From the NCBI GenBank assembly GCA_947306365.1, contig CAMZGD010000006.1, positions 50,145-114,144 on the forward strand: a stretch of 64,000 nucleotides of DNA, written 5' to 3'. Of the stretch, positions 1-6,423 are shown piece after piece (the first letter of the stretch is position 1; every line of letters starts with the position of its first letter). The notes beneath the pieces were generated by a model that was given only the letters and a program-made list of their open reading frames with translations, searched no databases and had not been told where the DNA came from. Made by a program: the position numbers and the translations under genes. The DNA is from an uncultured Bacteroidales bacterium (GTDB lineage: Bacteria > Bacteroidota > Bacteroidia > Bacteroidales > UBA932).

Positions 1-545
1 CCCGAGTAGTAGCGTTCCTTCTCGGCCAGGTGCTGATAGTATTCGCAGACCTTCTTCCCAAGGTTGCGGGAGCCGGAGTGGACCACGAGGTACATATTGC
101 CATCTTCATCTTCGTCAAGTTCTATAAAGTGGTTGCCGCCGCCCAAGGTGCCCACGGAGAGGGCGTTGTACTCACGCTTTCCGTGCGGACTGCGCAGCGC
201 ATCCACCAGGGCGAGGCCTTCGGCGGTCTCTTCGATGGCATTTTCACGGACGTTCATCCCGGAAGGGATGTCCTTCTCGATCAGGTGCTCCAGCTTCTGC
301 GGATCAACGAACACCTTGCCCAGCTCAGCCACAATCATTCCGCATCCGATGTCCACGCCCACCAGATTCGGCGTCACCTTGTCCGTCAGCGTCATCGTCG
401 TGCCGATCGTACAGCCCGCACCCGCGTGCGCATCCGGCATGATGCGGACCTTCGCGTCCTTGTAGGCCTCAAACTCCGCCAGCGACTGGATCTGCTTCAG
501 CGCTTCGCCTTCAATCCCTTCACAATATATTTTCAAATCTGCCAT
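1..545 (-). CDS. rtcB: RtcB-family RNA ligase (3' part cut by window edge)
   Basis: GTP-dependent RNA ligase that joins 2',3'-cyclic-phosphate or 3'-phosphate ends to 5'-OH ends, used in RNA repair. The visible 181 N-terminal residues carry family signatures: PDAHAGAGCTIG (37-48), VGVDIGCGM with metal ligands D65 and C68 (62-70), GGGNHF (135-140) and VHSGSRNLG (155-163). The C-terminal half, with the histidine guanylylated in this family, lies beyond the window edge. The ATG is 4 bp after the stop of the RlaP-type gene, so the two are co-transcribed from the promoter at about 1.37 kb. No defect is visible in the part present. Family assignment is firm; the target RNA is unknown. Confidence 0.95.
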   Translation of the reverse strand, partial: MADLKIYCEGIEGEALKQIQSLAEFEAYKDAKVRIMPDAHAGAGCTIGTTMTLTDKVTPNLVGVDIGCGMIVAELGKVFVDPQKLEHLIEKDIPSGMNVRENAIEETAEGLALVDALRSPHGKREYNALSVGTLGGGNHFIELDEDEDGNMYLVVHSGSRNLGKKVCEYYQHLAEKERYYS

Positions 546-549
546 TATT

Positions 550-1329
550 TCAATTGTTTGTTTTTTCTATCTCCCTAAGGAAGAAATTGTCTAATCTATT
601 AAAGTCTGCGAACTTGTCTGCCGGGAAACTTCCCAGTTGTGCCGCAATCTTATCCGCGGTCTCGGATGCGTACGCAATAAGCCTATCATTTACAATACTC
701 TTATCGTGTTCCTTGCTCTGACTTTTGAGTCGGACCAATTCTCTCAACTCTCTTTGGATAGAGTCATCACTCACCTCTGCCTCAACGAGTTCCATGAATG
801 GAACCGGCGGATATGTTCCCTTATCCATCGCCCACTTCGCCGCTAACAAACCACGGATATGATACATAAATCGTTTGAGTTCGCATCCTCGCTTTTCCAA
901 GTACCGTTTATCATGGTTCATTGCCATATGGTAGTAGTGATTGACGGCAGAAACCTTGCGAAAGTACAGTTCTTTGAGCACGACTATTTCCCGGAAGAAG
1001 TTCTCTTCTTTGTAGTATATGATCGGTGACCCCAGCCACTCAACAAATGAACAGTTGCATCGTCCCATCAAAGTGAGTGCCTTCTTAAGATCCCATCCCG
1101 ATACATCAAGGATGCCCTCTGGATCAAGTTCTTCAATGACGTCCCGGCCTTCTAGTAAAGACAAGTACCAATCCCTTTTATGAACATAAATAAACCTCAC
1201 ATCATAATCGCTATCCGGAGAAGCAAAACCCCAAGCCCTGCTGCCCGATTCAACGGCCAGCAGAACACGGACCTCATATCTTTTCTCGATGTCCATAAGC
1301 TTCTGCAATATTTCTTCTTCTATCTTCAT
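550..1329 (-). CDS. RlaP/YcgL-type nucleotidyltransferase
   Basis: Member of the polymerase-beta-like nucleotidyltransferase superfamily, closest in appearance to the RlaP family (RNA-repair-associated). The active-site signature GSRAWGFASPDSDYDVRF near residues 30-50 has the GS motif and the DxD metal-binding pair. The remaining ~200 residues are mostly helical, including a stretch rich in K/R that could contact RNA. It lies directly upstream of rtcB, and RlaP-RtcB pairing is known, so a role in preparing or extending RNA ends before ligation is likely but inferred. I chose the ATG giving MKIEEEIL; an in-frame TTG 24 bp upstream is possible. Its promoter is one of five sharing the palindromic operator. 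Confidence 0.85.
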   Translation of the reverse strand: MKIEEEILQKLMDIEKRYEVRVLLAVESGSRAWGFASPDSDYDVRFIYVHKRDWYLSLLEGRDVIEELDPEGILDVSGWDLKKALTLMGRCNCSFVEWLGSPIIYYKEENFFREIVVLKELYFRKVSAVNHYYHMAMNHDKRYLEKRGCELKRFMYHIRGLLAAKWAMDKGTYPPVPFMELVEAEVSDDSIQRELRELVRLKSQSKEHDKSIVNDRLIAYASETADKIAAQLGSFPADKFADFNRLDNFFLREIEKTNN

Positions 1330-1365
1330 AACTATAAGGCGCAACAGTCGCAAAGAGACTTATTG

Positions 1366-1450
1366 CAAAGATAAACGGCCGTTATTTTGCTCCCAAATCT
1401 CTGCAAGCCTTGCAGGGATTTGTATACGGATTATCCTCTCTGTACTTTTG
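1366..1450. promoter_or_regulatory. Divergent promoter pair around palindromic operator P1
   Basis: A perfect palindrome CTGCAAGCCTTGCAG (1401-1415) sits between two Bacteroidota-type promoters. Leftward toward rlaP-rtcB: TTTG (1397-1394), 20 bp, TATCTTTG (1373-1366). Rightward toward the 84-aa gene: TTTG (1419-1422), 20 bp, TACTTTTG (1443-1450). Each -33 box is 3 bp from the palindrome, so the site abuts both -33 boxes. That placement suits an activator. The same geometry recurs at 2.25 and 4.93 kb. Confidence 0.8.
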
Positions 1451-1671
1451 CACTCGGTTAGTGCATTTCCCAAGGTAGGGACACTTATAACCCCACGTGT
1501 ATCACTTGTTGACTGCCAACTGAAAAGACCCCTGCCATCGATACCGTGGCTATACGATGAGGAAGCGGCTCGATGTCCGGAGTCGTTCAGGACGTCAAGG
1601 GGAAGGCAGAATGTTGCATCAACCCGCCGGAACTGTTGGCATACTCATCGTTTGATAAACAATAACGATAG
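1451..1671 (+). other. Long leader upstream of the 84-aa gene
   Basis: About 215 nt separate the rightward P1 promoter from the next start codon, unusually long for this window. No convincing coding frame was seen. A 7-bp hairpin with one G-U pair is visible (GATGTCC 1572-1578 with GGACGTC 1590-1596, 11-nt loop). Longer-range complements also occur (ACGATGAG 1554-1561 with CTCATCGT 1644-1651). It may be a regulatory leader or a processed small RNA; I do not recognise a known riboswitch or tRNA-like fold. Confidence 0.4.
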
Positions 1672-1926
1672 ATGGAACTTACAAAGACACAGCAGGCGCT
1701 GTTGGCTATATTATGCAGCCAGGGCGTGCAAGAAGATTCAATAATCGCAATAATGCTTCTTCTCCAAAAGAGCGAGGACGCGATGATAGATCTTGGATTG
1801 TGGATCGGTCAGGAGAATCCGACGGAGCCGGAGATACTGAACAAGGCGGTGGAGATACACAACAACCTGCCGGTGGAGTTGCAGACGACAACGACAAGCC
1901 AGGTGGAGGAGGCGGAGGAGGAGTAG
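1672..1926 (+). CDS. Small acidic hypothetical protein (84 aa)
   Basis: Function unknown. It starts MELTKTQQALLAIL, then a short helical region QGVQEDSIIAIMLLLQ and an acidic, Thr/Glu-rich tail ending EEAEEE. The pattern (ELTxxQxALLxxLxxQGV...AIMLxLQ) resembles a widespread type of small Bacteroidales protein that I recognise only by look. It has no signal peptide or obvious enzyme motif. It is read from the rightward P1 promoter, so it shares the palindromic operator with rlaP-rtcB, which suggests a part in the same response. A longer overlapping frame on the same strand is compositionally odd and was rejected. Confidence 0.55.
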   Translation: MELTKTQQALLAILCSQGVQEDSIIAIMLLLQKSEDAMIDLGLWIGQENPTEPEILNKAVEIHNNLPVELQTTTTSQVEEAEEE

Positions 1927-2021
1927 CAATCTTCCGCAAAGTAACCGAGCCAAAGAAGATTGAGAAACGGAAAAACGGCTAGAAGTCAGGATATAGTAGT
2001 GTCTGGGCTAGCCGGAACAAC

Positions 2022-2087
2022 AAAAAAAGAGTTACTGGATGGACTAAGTGGGCAAGCCGTGGCAAGCCCCCGCATTTCCAATAACTC
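2022..2087 (-). terminator. Intrinsic terminator of the candidate small RNA
   Basis: Reading leftward, GAGTTATTGGA (2087-2077) pairs with TCCAGTAACTC (2039-2029) over 11 positions with one U-G pair. Seven Ts follow (2028-2022). The 37-nt loop holds repeated GGCTTGCC. On the other strand the hairpin has no T-tract, so the signal is strand-specific. Confidence 0.7.
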
Positions 2088-2218
2088 TAAAACGGCAGCA
2101 TAATTGCTTAAAAGTATTCATCTTTCGTCTTTCGACGGCCGCCTTTAATCTGCGAGACTGCGCTTTCAAAAATTCGATAGAAAAGTGCATCGACAGTGTT
2201 CTCTCATTTTCTTTTTCG
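2022..2218 (-). ncRNA. Candidate small RNA of the RNA-repair island
   Basis: A transcription unit of about 195 nt is defined by a promoter on the right (TATCTTTG 2230-2223, with palindrome 2258-2272) and an intrinsic terminator on the left. Between them is no convincing gene. The RNA would contain a GAAA-capped hairpin CGUC-GAAA-GACG (2137-2126) and a large terminal hairpin whose loop has two copies of GGCUUGCC. In enterobacteria, the rtcBA regulon includes Y-RNA-like small RNAs, so a structured RNA co-regulated with RtcB would have precedent. A 48-codon frame starting at 2190 is the alternative, but it ends inside the terminator loop. Confidence 0.55.
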
Positions 2219-2222
2219 CACG

Positions 2223-2272
2223 CAAAGATACTGTTCATCCCCTATTGTCTACAATTCCTGCAAGGCTTGCAG
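2223..2272 (-). promoter_or_regulatory. Promoter P2 with palindromic operator
   Basis: A perfect palindrome CTGCAAGGCTTGCAG (2258-2272, extendable by one base pair each side) lies 3 bp from a weak -33 box (TTGT 2254-2251). Twenty bp further is TATCTTTG (2230-2223). The palindrome-to-box distance is the same 27 bp as at P1 and P3. No matching promoter faces right from this palindrome, so it serves only the candidate small RNA. Confidence 0.7.
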
Positions 2273-2318
2273 GCATTACGTCATGACGCGCAGAATGCCG
2301 GGAAAGAGATAACTCACA

Positions 2319-3353
2319 TTAAAAGTAAGTATTCACAGCGAAAGCGAATTGATCGATAAAAATCTTCTTGAAGGCAGAAATATTGTTCTGCTCGTAGAAG
2401 ATGAGCATTGCTTTCTTGTAATCGACAGAATCGACTGTACGGAAGGAAATCGGGCAATACTTGTATGCGATGAGTATCGCATTGCTGGTAATGCGGGCTG
2501 TTCGCTTGTTACCGTCAGTGAAGGCCTGTATATAGGAGAGCAGGACCAGCGTCAGCAGTGCTTTCTCAAAAACATTCTTTCTGCCATTGACAAGTCGACA
2601 AGTATCTTCCAAAGCTTCCAGAATCTGGTGCTCGTTGTCAAGAGGGCGATAGTTCGTGCCGGTGATGCCGACACGGCGCTGGCGGATTCCTGCGTCAACG
2701 CCTAAATCCTTGACCAGGATACTATGAAGCTCTTCGATGCGACGGACAGAAATCTCTTCCAAATACGCTGGCATATCCAGAATGAAGTCCAGCGCATCTT
2801 TATGATTGAGGAGCATCACCGCTTCTTCCCTGGTCTTACCGGAAGCAGTTTGTTTTTCCTTCAGGAGTTTCTCCGTCTCCAACAGCGAATAGGTGTTTCC
2901 TTCTATTTGGGAAGACTTCCAACTGAGGTCAATTCCAAGGCGCTCCATCTCTTTACGGTACTCCGTTGGCGTAATACCCACCAGATTATGGGTGAACTGG
3001 GCCTGCAGGCCGTTTAAGCGTTCTTTCTCCTCTACTGTAAATAATTCCACTTTGGGAAGAATGTCGTTGATAAGCTCGAAGTTGAACGATGTCTGCACTT
3101 CTCGTTCATCCGTCTCCTTTTGGTAGTAAGTATCAATATCCAACTCCATCGTCACCTGTGCCTGCGGTGAAACGCTGTACCGCGTTGCCCGGCCCCGGCC
3201 CTCCACAACAGCCGATCCGGAATCCACCAAAGAGGCAAGTATTCTCTTGACGGTAGCGGGACTTTCTGTAAGGTTCATTCCCGCTTCAATCTCACTTCTG
3301 GAAGAGCCGGGGTGGTAGTGAAGATACTGGAGTATTTCGTTTTCTCTGGTCAT
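2319..3353 (-). CDS. wHTH-Fic protein with Gln in place of catalytic His
   Basis: A 344-residue Fic-family protein. Residues ~1-65 look like a winged helix-turn-helix (SRSEIEAGMNLTESPATVKRIL, then basic EGRGRATRYSV). A Fic-N region follows, with the alpha-inhibitory motif S147-SQI-E151-G152. The Fic core is at ~190-340. The active-site loop reads QAFTDGNKRTAR (276-287); the family's HxFxxGN(G/K)R histidine is Gln276, from an unambiguous CAG codon, while the loop residues around it are kept. Fic enzymes usually transfer AMP to target proteins using that histidine, so normal AMPylation is doubtful. It may act as a regulator or have altered chemistry. Its own promoter is covered by repeated TGAGCCG motifs, suggesting autoregulation. 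Confidence 0.9.
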   Translation of the reverse strand: MTRENEILQYLHYHPGSSRSEIEAGMNLTESPATVKRILASLVDSGSAVVEGRGRATRYSVSPQAQVTMELDIDTYYQKETDEREVQTSFNFELINDILPKVELFTVEEKERLNGLQAQFTHNLVGITPTEYRKEMERLGIDLSWKSSQIEGNTYSLLETEKLLKEKQTASGKTREEAVMLLNHKDALDFILDMPAYLEEISVRRIEELHSILVKDLGVDAGIRQRRVGITGTNYRPLDNEHQILEALEDTCRLVNGRKNVFEKALLTLVLLSYIQAFTDGNKRTARITSNAILIAYKYCPISFRTVDSVDYKKAMLIFYEQNNISAFKKIFIDQFAFAVNTYF

Positions 3354-3367
3354 ATCATTATCGTTTT

Positions 3368-3447
3368 CGGCTCAAATTTACGAAATAAACGGCTCATTCC
3401 GCAAAGATTTGAGCCGTAAACAAGAAAATAAACCGAATTTTGAGCCG
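3368..3447 (-). promoter_or_regulatory. Fic promoter overlapped by TGAGCCG repeats
   Basis: The fic promoter reads TTTG (3405-3402), 21 bp, TAAATTTG (3380-3373), with the ATG 19 bp further on. An inverted repeat CGGCTCAAAT (3368-3377) / ATTTGAGCCG (3407-3416) covers the -7 box and touches the -33 box. Further copies of the heptamer are at 3390-3396 and 3441-3447, giving four in 80 bp. This is a typical repressor arrangement, and the wHTH of the Fic protein is the obvious candidate ligand. Confidence 0.65.
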
Positions 3448-3483
3448 ATTGGCCGATTGTTCTCTTCGCAAGTCTTGCAGAAA

Positions 3484-4458
3484 TTAGAACTGAATCTCCC
3501 AAGACACCAATTCCCGGGGCAGGGTGATATTCATCGTTTCACCCTTCTTTCCCGTGATGTAGTATTGCTGGGCCAATGCGCTGTCAAACTCTCGTTCAAA
3601 GGCACTCTTCAGTCGAGAACGATGCTCGTTGATTGCGTTGGAATCCAATTCGAACAACCGGTCTACTGACGCACCGATTCTTTCAAGATCACTTTGGTTC
3701 GTCAAGTGCCCATAGATATGGTATATCTCTGACCGGTAGTCGATCAAGTCCTTGAATGCAATTCCTTCAGGATGCCGCAGATAAAAGAAGAAAAGTGTTT
3801 TCTCCATCGGCCGCATCTTTATCATACGGTTATATTCCGGAAGGAACACATTACAATTCTTCTTGATTACAACACGGCTGAGCACATCTTCATCAACCAA
3901 CGCCTTCTCAATCGCTTCTCGAACAACGCCCTTGGGCTTCTTCTCCATCAAGGTGAAAAAGAGATTGATAATATCCGGATCGGAGCTCTGCTCTGAATAG
4001 AGCGCATGGCTGATTTTATCTCCATACCTACGGGCAATGTGCTGGAACTGCTCCATGTACAGTTCGGGTCTGCTGACGTCGATCTTGATCAGAACCTTCT
4101 CATCTTGTTCTCGGATCACAACTTCTGCATCCGTAGAGTGACCGTGGACTACGCTTTCAATTTCTTCGCTCTGAATAGCCCTAAGTTTGAGAATCTTCTC
4201 GTAGTCGACTTCTTTGAGCCAGGGCATACGGTAGAGAATCTTCCCCTCCAATTCCATCACATCGTCGAACATAGCCGGCATATAGCAAAACTCCAGCTTG
4301 CGATGGCGAAAGATGTGCTTGAGCGCAGGGAGGTTACTTTTGACAAAGTCGTTCAACTCATGGCACGAACCGTTATCGATGAAGACAACTTGGCTTATTT
4401 CTACTTCGAACGGTAATTCTGCGTAGATCATTTCATACTGGTTGAATACTTGCAGCAT
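3484..4458 (-). CDS. Uncharacterised 324-aa protein, possible DNA-binding C-terminus
   Basis: I do not recognise a named family. The N-terminal half (to ~170) is mixed alpha/beta with no signal peptide or membrane segment. The C-terminal ~110 residues contain LFFFYLRHPEGIAFKDLIDY, then a helical stretch ending NAINEHRSRLKSAFEREF. That layout resembles C-terminal winged-helix domains of Bacteroidales regulators, where an SRLK-type helix near the end contacts DNA; this is a weak, visual resemblance. It is downstream of the 118-aa gene (58-bp gap) in a unit driven by P3-left. If it binds DNA, it is the best local candidate for the factor that reads the CTGCAAG palindromes. Confidence 0.75.
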   Translation of the reverse strand: MLQVFNQYEMIYAELPFEVEISQVVFIDNGSCHELNDFVKSNLPALKHIFRHRKLEFCYMPAMFDDVMELEGKILYRMPWLKEVDYEKILKLRAIQSEEIESVVHGHSTDAEVVIREQDEKVLIKIDVSRPELYMEQFQHIARRYGDKISHALYSEQSSDPDIINLFFTLMEKKPKGVVREAIEKALVDEDVLSRVVIKKNCNVFLPEYNRMIKMRPMEKTLFFFYLRHPEGIAFKDLIDYRSEIYHIYGHLTNQSDLERIGASVDRLFELDSNAINEHRSRLKSAFEREFDSALAQQYYITGKKGETMNITLPRELVSWEIQF

Positions 4459-4516
4459 AGGAACCTCCTTGATTTCAGATTGCTAAGTTAAGCATTTCCC
4501 ATTGAGGAGACAAGAA

Positions 4517-4873
4517 TTACAACCCTTTGCGTAGAGCATTATATCCCACAGTAATGTCGAAATAGAGTTGAACATCGTGTATCGTTCCGTCTTCTTCCGT
4601 CATATGATACAACAACACATCTACATAATGATCATTCTTTTCCAGTAGGGACTGCATCATGAATTTATATTGCTTGGGATGCAGCAGGAACTGAGCCACC
4701 AGATACTCCATCCGTACATACTCCTCGGCAAAATTGATAACGATGGGATCATCCAGACTCCGCCCCCTCGTGCTTGTTTTCTCATTCTCCGGCCACATTC
4801 CGTTCTTGTACAGAATATATAGCATCATTTTCATATGCTTGGGCAGCTTGTTAAAAGAATCTTTTCCATTCAT
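4517..4873 (-). CDS. Uncharacterised 118-aa protein
   Basis: A cytoplasmic, mostly helical protein with no motif I recognise. Notable segments are HMKMMLYILYKNGMWPEN near the N-terminus and a charged, aromatic-rich middle (EEYVRMEYLVAQFLLHPKQY). It is the first gene after the leftward P3 promoter, with a leader of about 15 nt, and precedes the 324-aa gene. It is transcribed divergently from the AAA ATPase across a shared palindrome, so the three genes probably act together. Confidence 0.7.
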   Translation of the reverse strand: MNGKDSFNKLPKHMKMMLYILYKNGMWPENEKTSTRGRSLDDPIVINFAEEYVRMEYLVAQFLLHPKQYKFMMQSLLEKNDHYVDVLLYHMTEEDGTIHDVQLYFDITVGYNALRKGL

Positions 4874-4892
4874 TTCATTGTCGATTTTGTCG

Positions 4893-4977
4893 CAAAGCTA
4901 TCCACTTAGTATCCCTCCTGAAAATCCCTGCAAGCCTTGCCAAGATTTCCTGCAATCATAGCACTATCCTACCTTTG
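4893..4977. promoter_or_regulatory. Divergent promoter pair around operator P3
   Basis: An imperfect palindrome CTGCAAGCCTTGCCA (4928-4942) lies between two promoters. Leftward to the 118-aa gene: TTTT (4924-4921), 20 bp, TAGCTTTG (4900-4893). Rightward to the AAA gene: TTTC (4946-4949), 20 bp, TACCTTTG (4970-4977). Both -33 boxes deviate from TTTG, as expected for activator-dependent promoters. Spacing is identical to P1 and P2. Confidence 0.75.
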
Positions 4978-5002
4978 CCAGCAAATCAAAACACACACGA
5001 TT

Positions 5003-6235
5003 ATGGGTTTCACCATTCAAGATATCAAGAGCGTCACGGACAAACATTATGAGCAATTCGTCGATAAAGAGATCGACGCTTCTGCAGCCGCCTCTGCCAT
5101 AACGGAGATTGCTTCCTGGGAAAGCGAGCTTCCGTTCGTACTTGGGTTGAAGAAACTAGGCGTAGACAAGTATTCCGTGTCCGAAAACCTATGTCTCTTA
5201 ATGCTTATCGACGATATTTTCTGGGATGGGCTGGAACCGCTGCAGTACACCAGGTTCTCAAAACACCCAGAATACGGAGTAATACTCAAAGGAATCGACG
5301 GCCTATTAAAGAGAGGCGTTTTACGGTATGATGTTGCTCATACGAACGCTCCTGAAAAAAACGCGAACAGGATCGACCGGTTCTATATCACACCAAAAGC
5401 GCTTAGGCTGCTCTTCTTTGGGCATCGAGGACTAGTGTCCTTGGGGGACATCGCAAGGCAGGCGGAAATCATTCCCTCAAGTACGATTCAACAAAAACAA
5501 CTCTATTTCGACGAGAATAATAAGGAAGATATTAAACGATCGTTTCACCTTCTTAAACCAGATGTCTACAATTCGGTTATGGACAGATTGTCCAATCGTG
5601 GGCGGAAAGCGGCTGCGACATTCCTATTCTATGGAACACCCGGCACAGGAAAAACCGAACTGGTGAAACAGCTGGCCAGAGAAACAGGACGAGACATCAT
5701 AATGGCTGACGTTTCCAAACTACACAGTTCCTTTACCGGCGATACTGAGAAGAACTACCGTGAAATGTTCAATGCATATAGGTATTTATATTGCCTGTCT
5801 CCCGTTGCCCCTATTCTTCTGTTCAATGAGGCGGATGCGATCTTAAGCAAACGAGGAGATGTGCTGAGACAGGCCATCGACAAGATTGCAAACCGAGTCC
5901 AGAACATCCTGCTCCAGGAGTTAGAAGATTTTGAAGGAATCTTGATAGCGACGACAAACCTGGCGGAGAACCTCGATCCAGCCTTCGAGCGCCGGTTCCT
6001 GTATAAAGTCAAATTCGAACAGCCCGGGGCCAATGTCAGGGAAAAAATATGGATGTCCCTGATTCCCGAACTCTCGAAAATGGAAGCAGCCATACTTTCC
6101 GACACCTATCCCTTCTCCGGCGGCCAGATCGCAAACGTTGCAATGAAGCGCGACCTCGACGAAATCCTTTTCGGCGACACTCCGTCCTTTGCGCAGATGA
6201 GAAGCTATTGTGACAAGGAACTGCTCAAAGCTTAA
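5003..6235 (+). CDS. AAA+ ATPase of the RNA-repair island
   Basis: A 410-residue ATPase with a ~200-residue N-terminal region, partly winged-helix-like (RFYITPKALRLLFFGHRG), followed by one AAA+ module. Walker A is GTPGTGKTEL (~212-221). Walker B is ILLFNEADAIL, where the usual Asp-Glu pair is Asn-Glu. Sensor 1 is IATTN and the arginine finger is in FERRF. Such ATPases remodel proteins or complexes; the substrate here is unknown. The start at MGFTIQDI was chosen over an ATG 66 bp upstream because the -7 promoter box lies between them. It shares operator P3 with the divergent 118/324-aa genes. It is followed by a paired-palindrome repeat. Confidence 0.85.
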   Translation: MGFTIQDIKSVTDKHYEQFVDKEIDASAAASAITEIASWESELPFVLGLKKLGVDKYSVSENLCLLMLIDDIFWDGLEPLQYTRFSKHPEYGVILKGIDGLLKRGVLRYDVAHTNAPEKNANRIDRFYITPKALRLLFFGHRGLVSLGDIARQAEIIPSSTIQQKQLYFDENNKEDIKRSFHLLKPDVYNSVMDRLSNRGRKAAATFLFYGTPGTGKTELVKQLARETGRDIIMADVSKLHSSFTGDTEKNYREMFNAYRYLYCLSPVAPILLFNEADAILSKRGDVLRQAIDKIANRVQNILLQELEDFEGILIATTNLAENLDPAFERRFLYKVKFEQPGANVREKIWMSLIPELSKMEAAILSDTYPFSGGQIANVAMKRDLDEILFGDTPSFAQMRSYCDKELLKA

Positions 6236-6249
6236 CGCATCCGCGCTAT

Positions 6250-6375
6250 TCTTTTGTCACGACAGGACGCTGGGCAGATTGTCAATCCTGCCGTGGCATA
6301 AAAATAGGGGTCTCCGGCCAAAATCACGTCACGACAGGACCCACAATAAGTCTACGATCCTGACGTGACAAAAGA
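6250..6375. repeat. Paired imperfect palindromes (GTCACGACAGGA family)
   Basis: Four related arms alternate in orientation: TGTCACGACAGGA (6255-6267), TCCTGCCGTGGCA (6286-6298), CGTCACGACAGGA (6327-6339) and TCCTGACGTGACA (6358-6370). The outermost arms match as an 18-bp inverted repeat with one mismatch (6250-6267 / 6358-6375). It starts 15 bp after the AAA stop codon and fills most of the gap to the convergent CDF gene. It resembles REP/BIME-type elements in layout. No gene is present in this 188-bp gap. Confidence 0.6.
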
Positions 6376-6423
6376 AGGATCGGTCATCATCTGCACCTGA
6401 CAAGCATTCCGGACAAAATGCGC

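Noticed and set aside
1450..1464. A tRNA D-arm-like hairpin GCAC-TCGGTTA-GTGC
   Set aside because: It overlaps the -7 box, so only part is transcribed, and no T-arm or acceptor stem can be found.
1713..1982. A Gly/Asp-rich frame overlapping the 84-aa gene
   Set aside because: Its composition (poly-Gly, GDTEQGGG) is a frame-shifted by-product of the acidic tail of the 84-aa gene.
2044..2190. A 48-codon frame inside the candidate small RNA
   Set aside because: It ends within the terminator loop and has no recognisable features; kept as an alternative only.
3466..3480. A fourth CTGCAAG-like palindrome (TCGCAAGTCTTGCAG)
   Set aside because: It has three mismatches and no TAnnTTTG box at 27 bp on either side, so it was not counted in the regulon.
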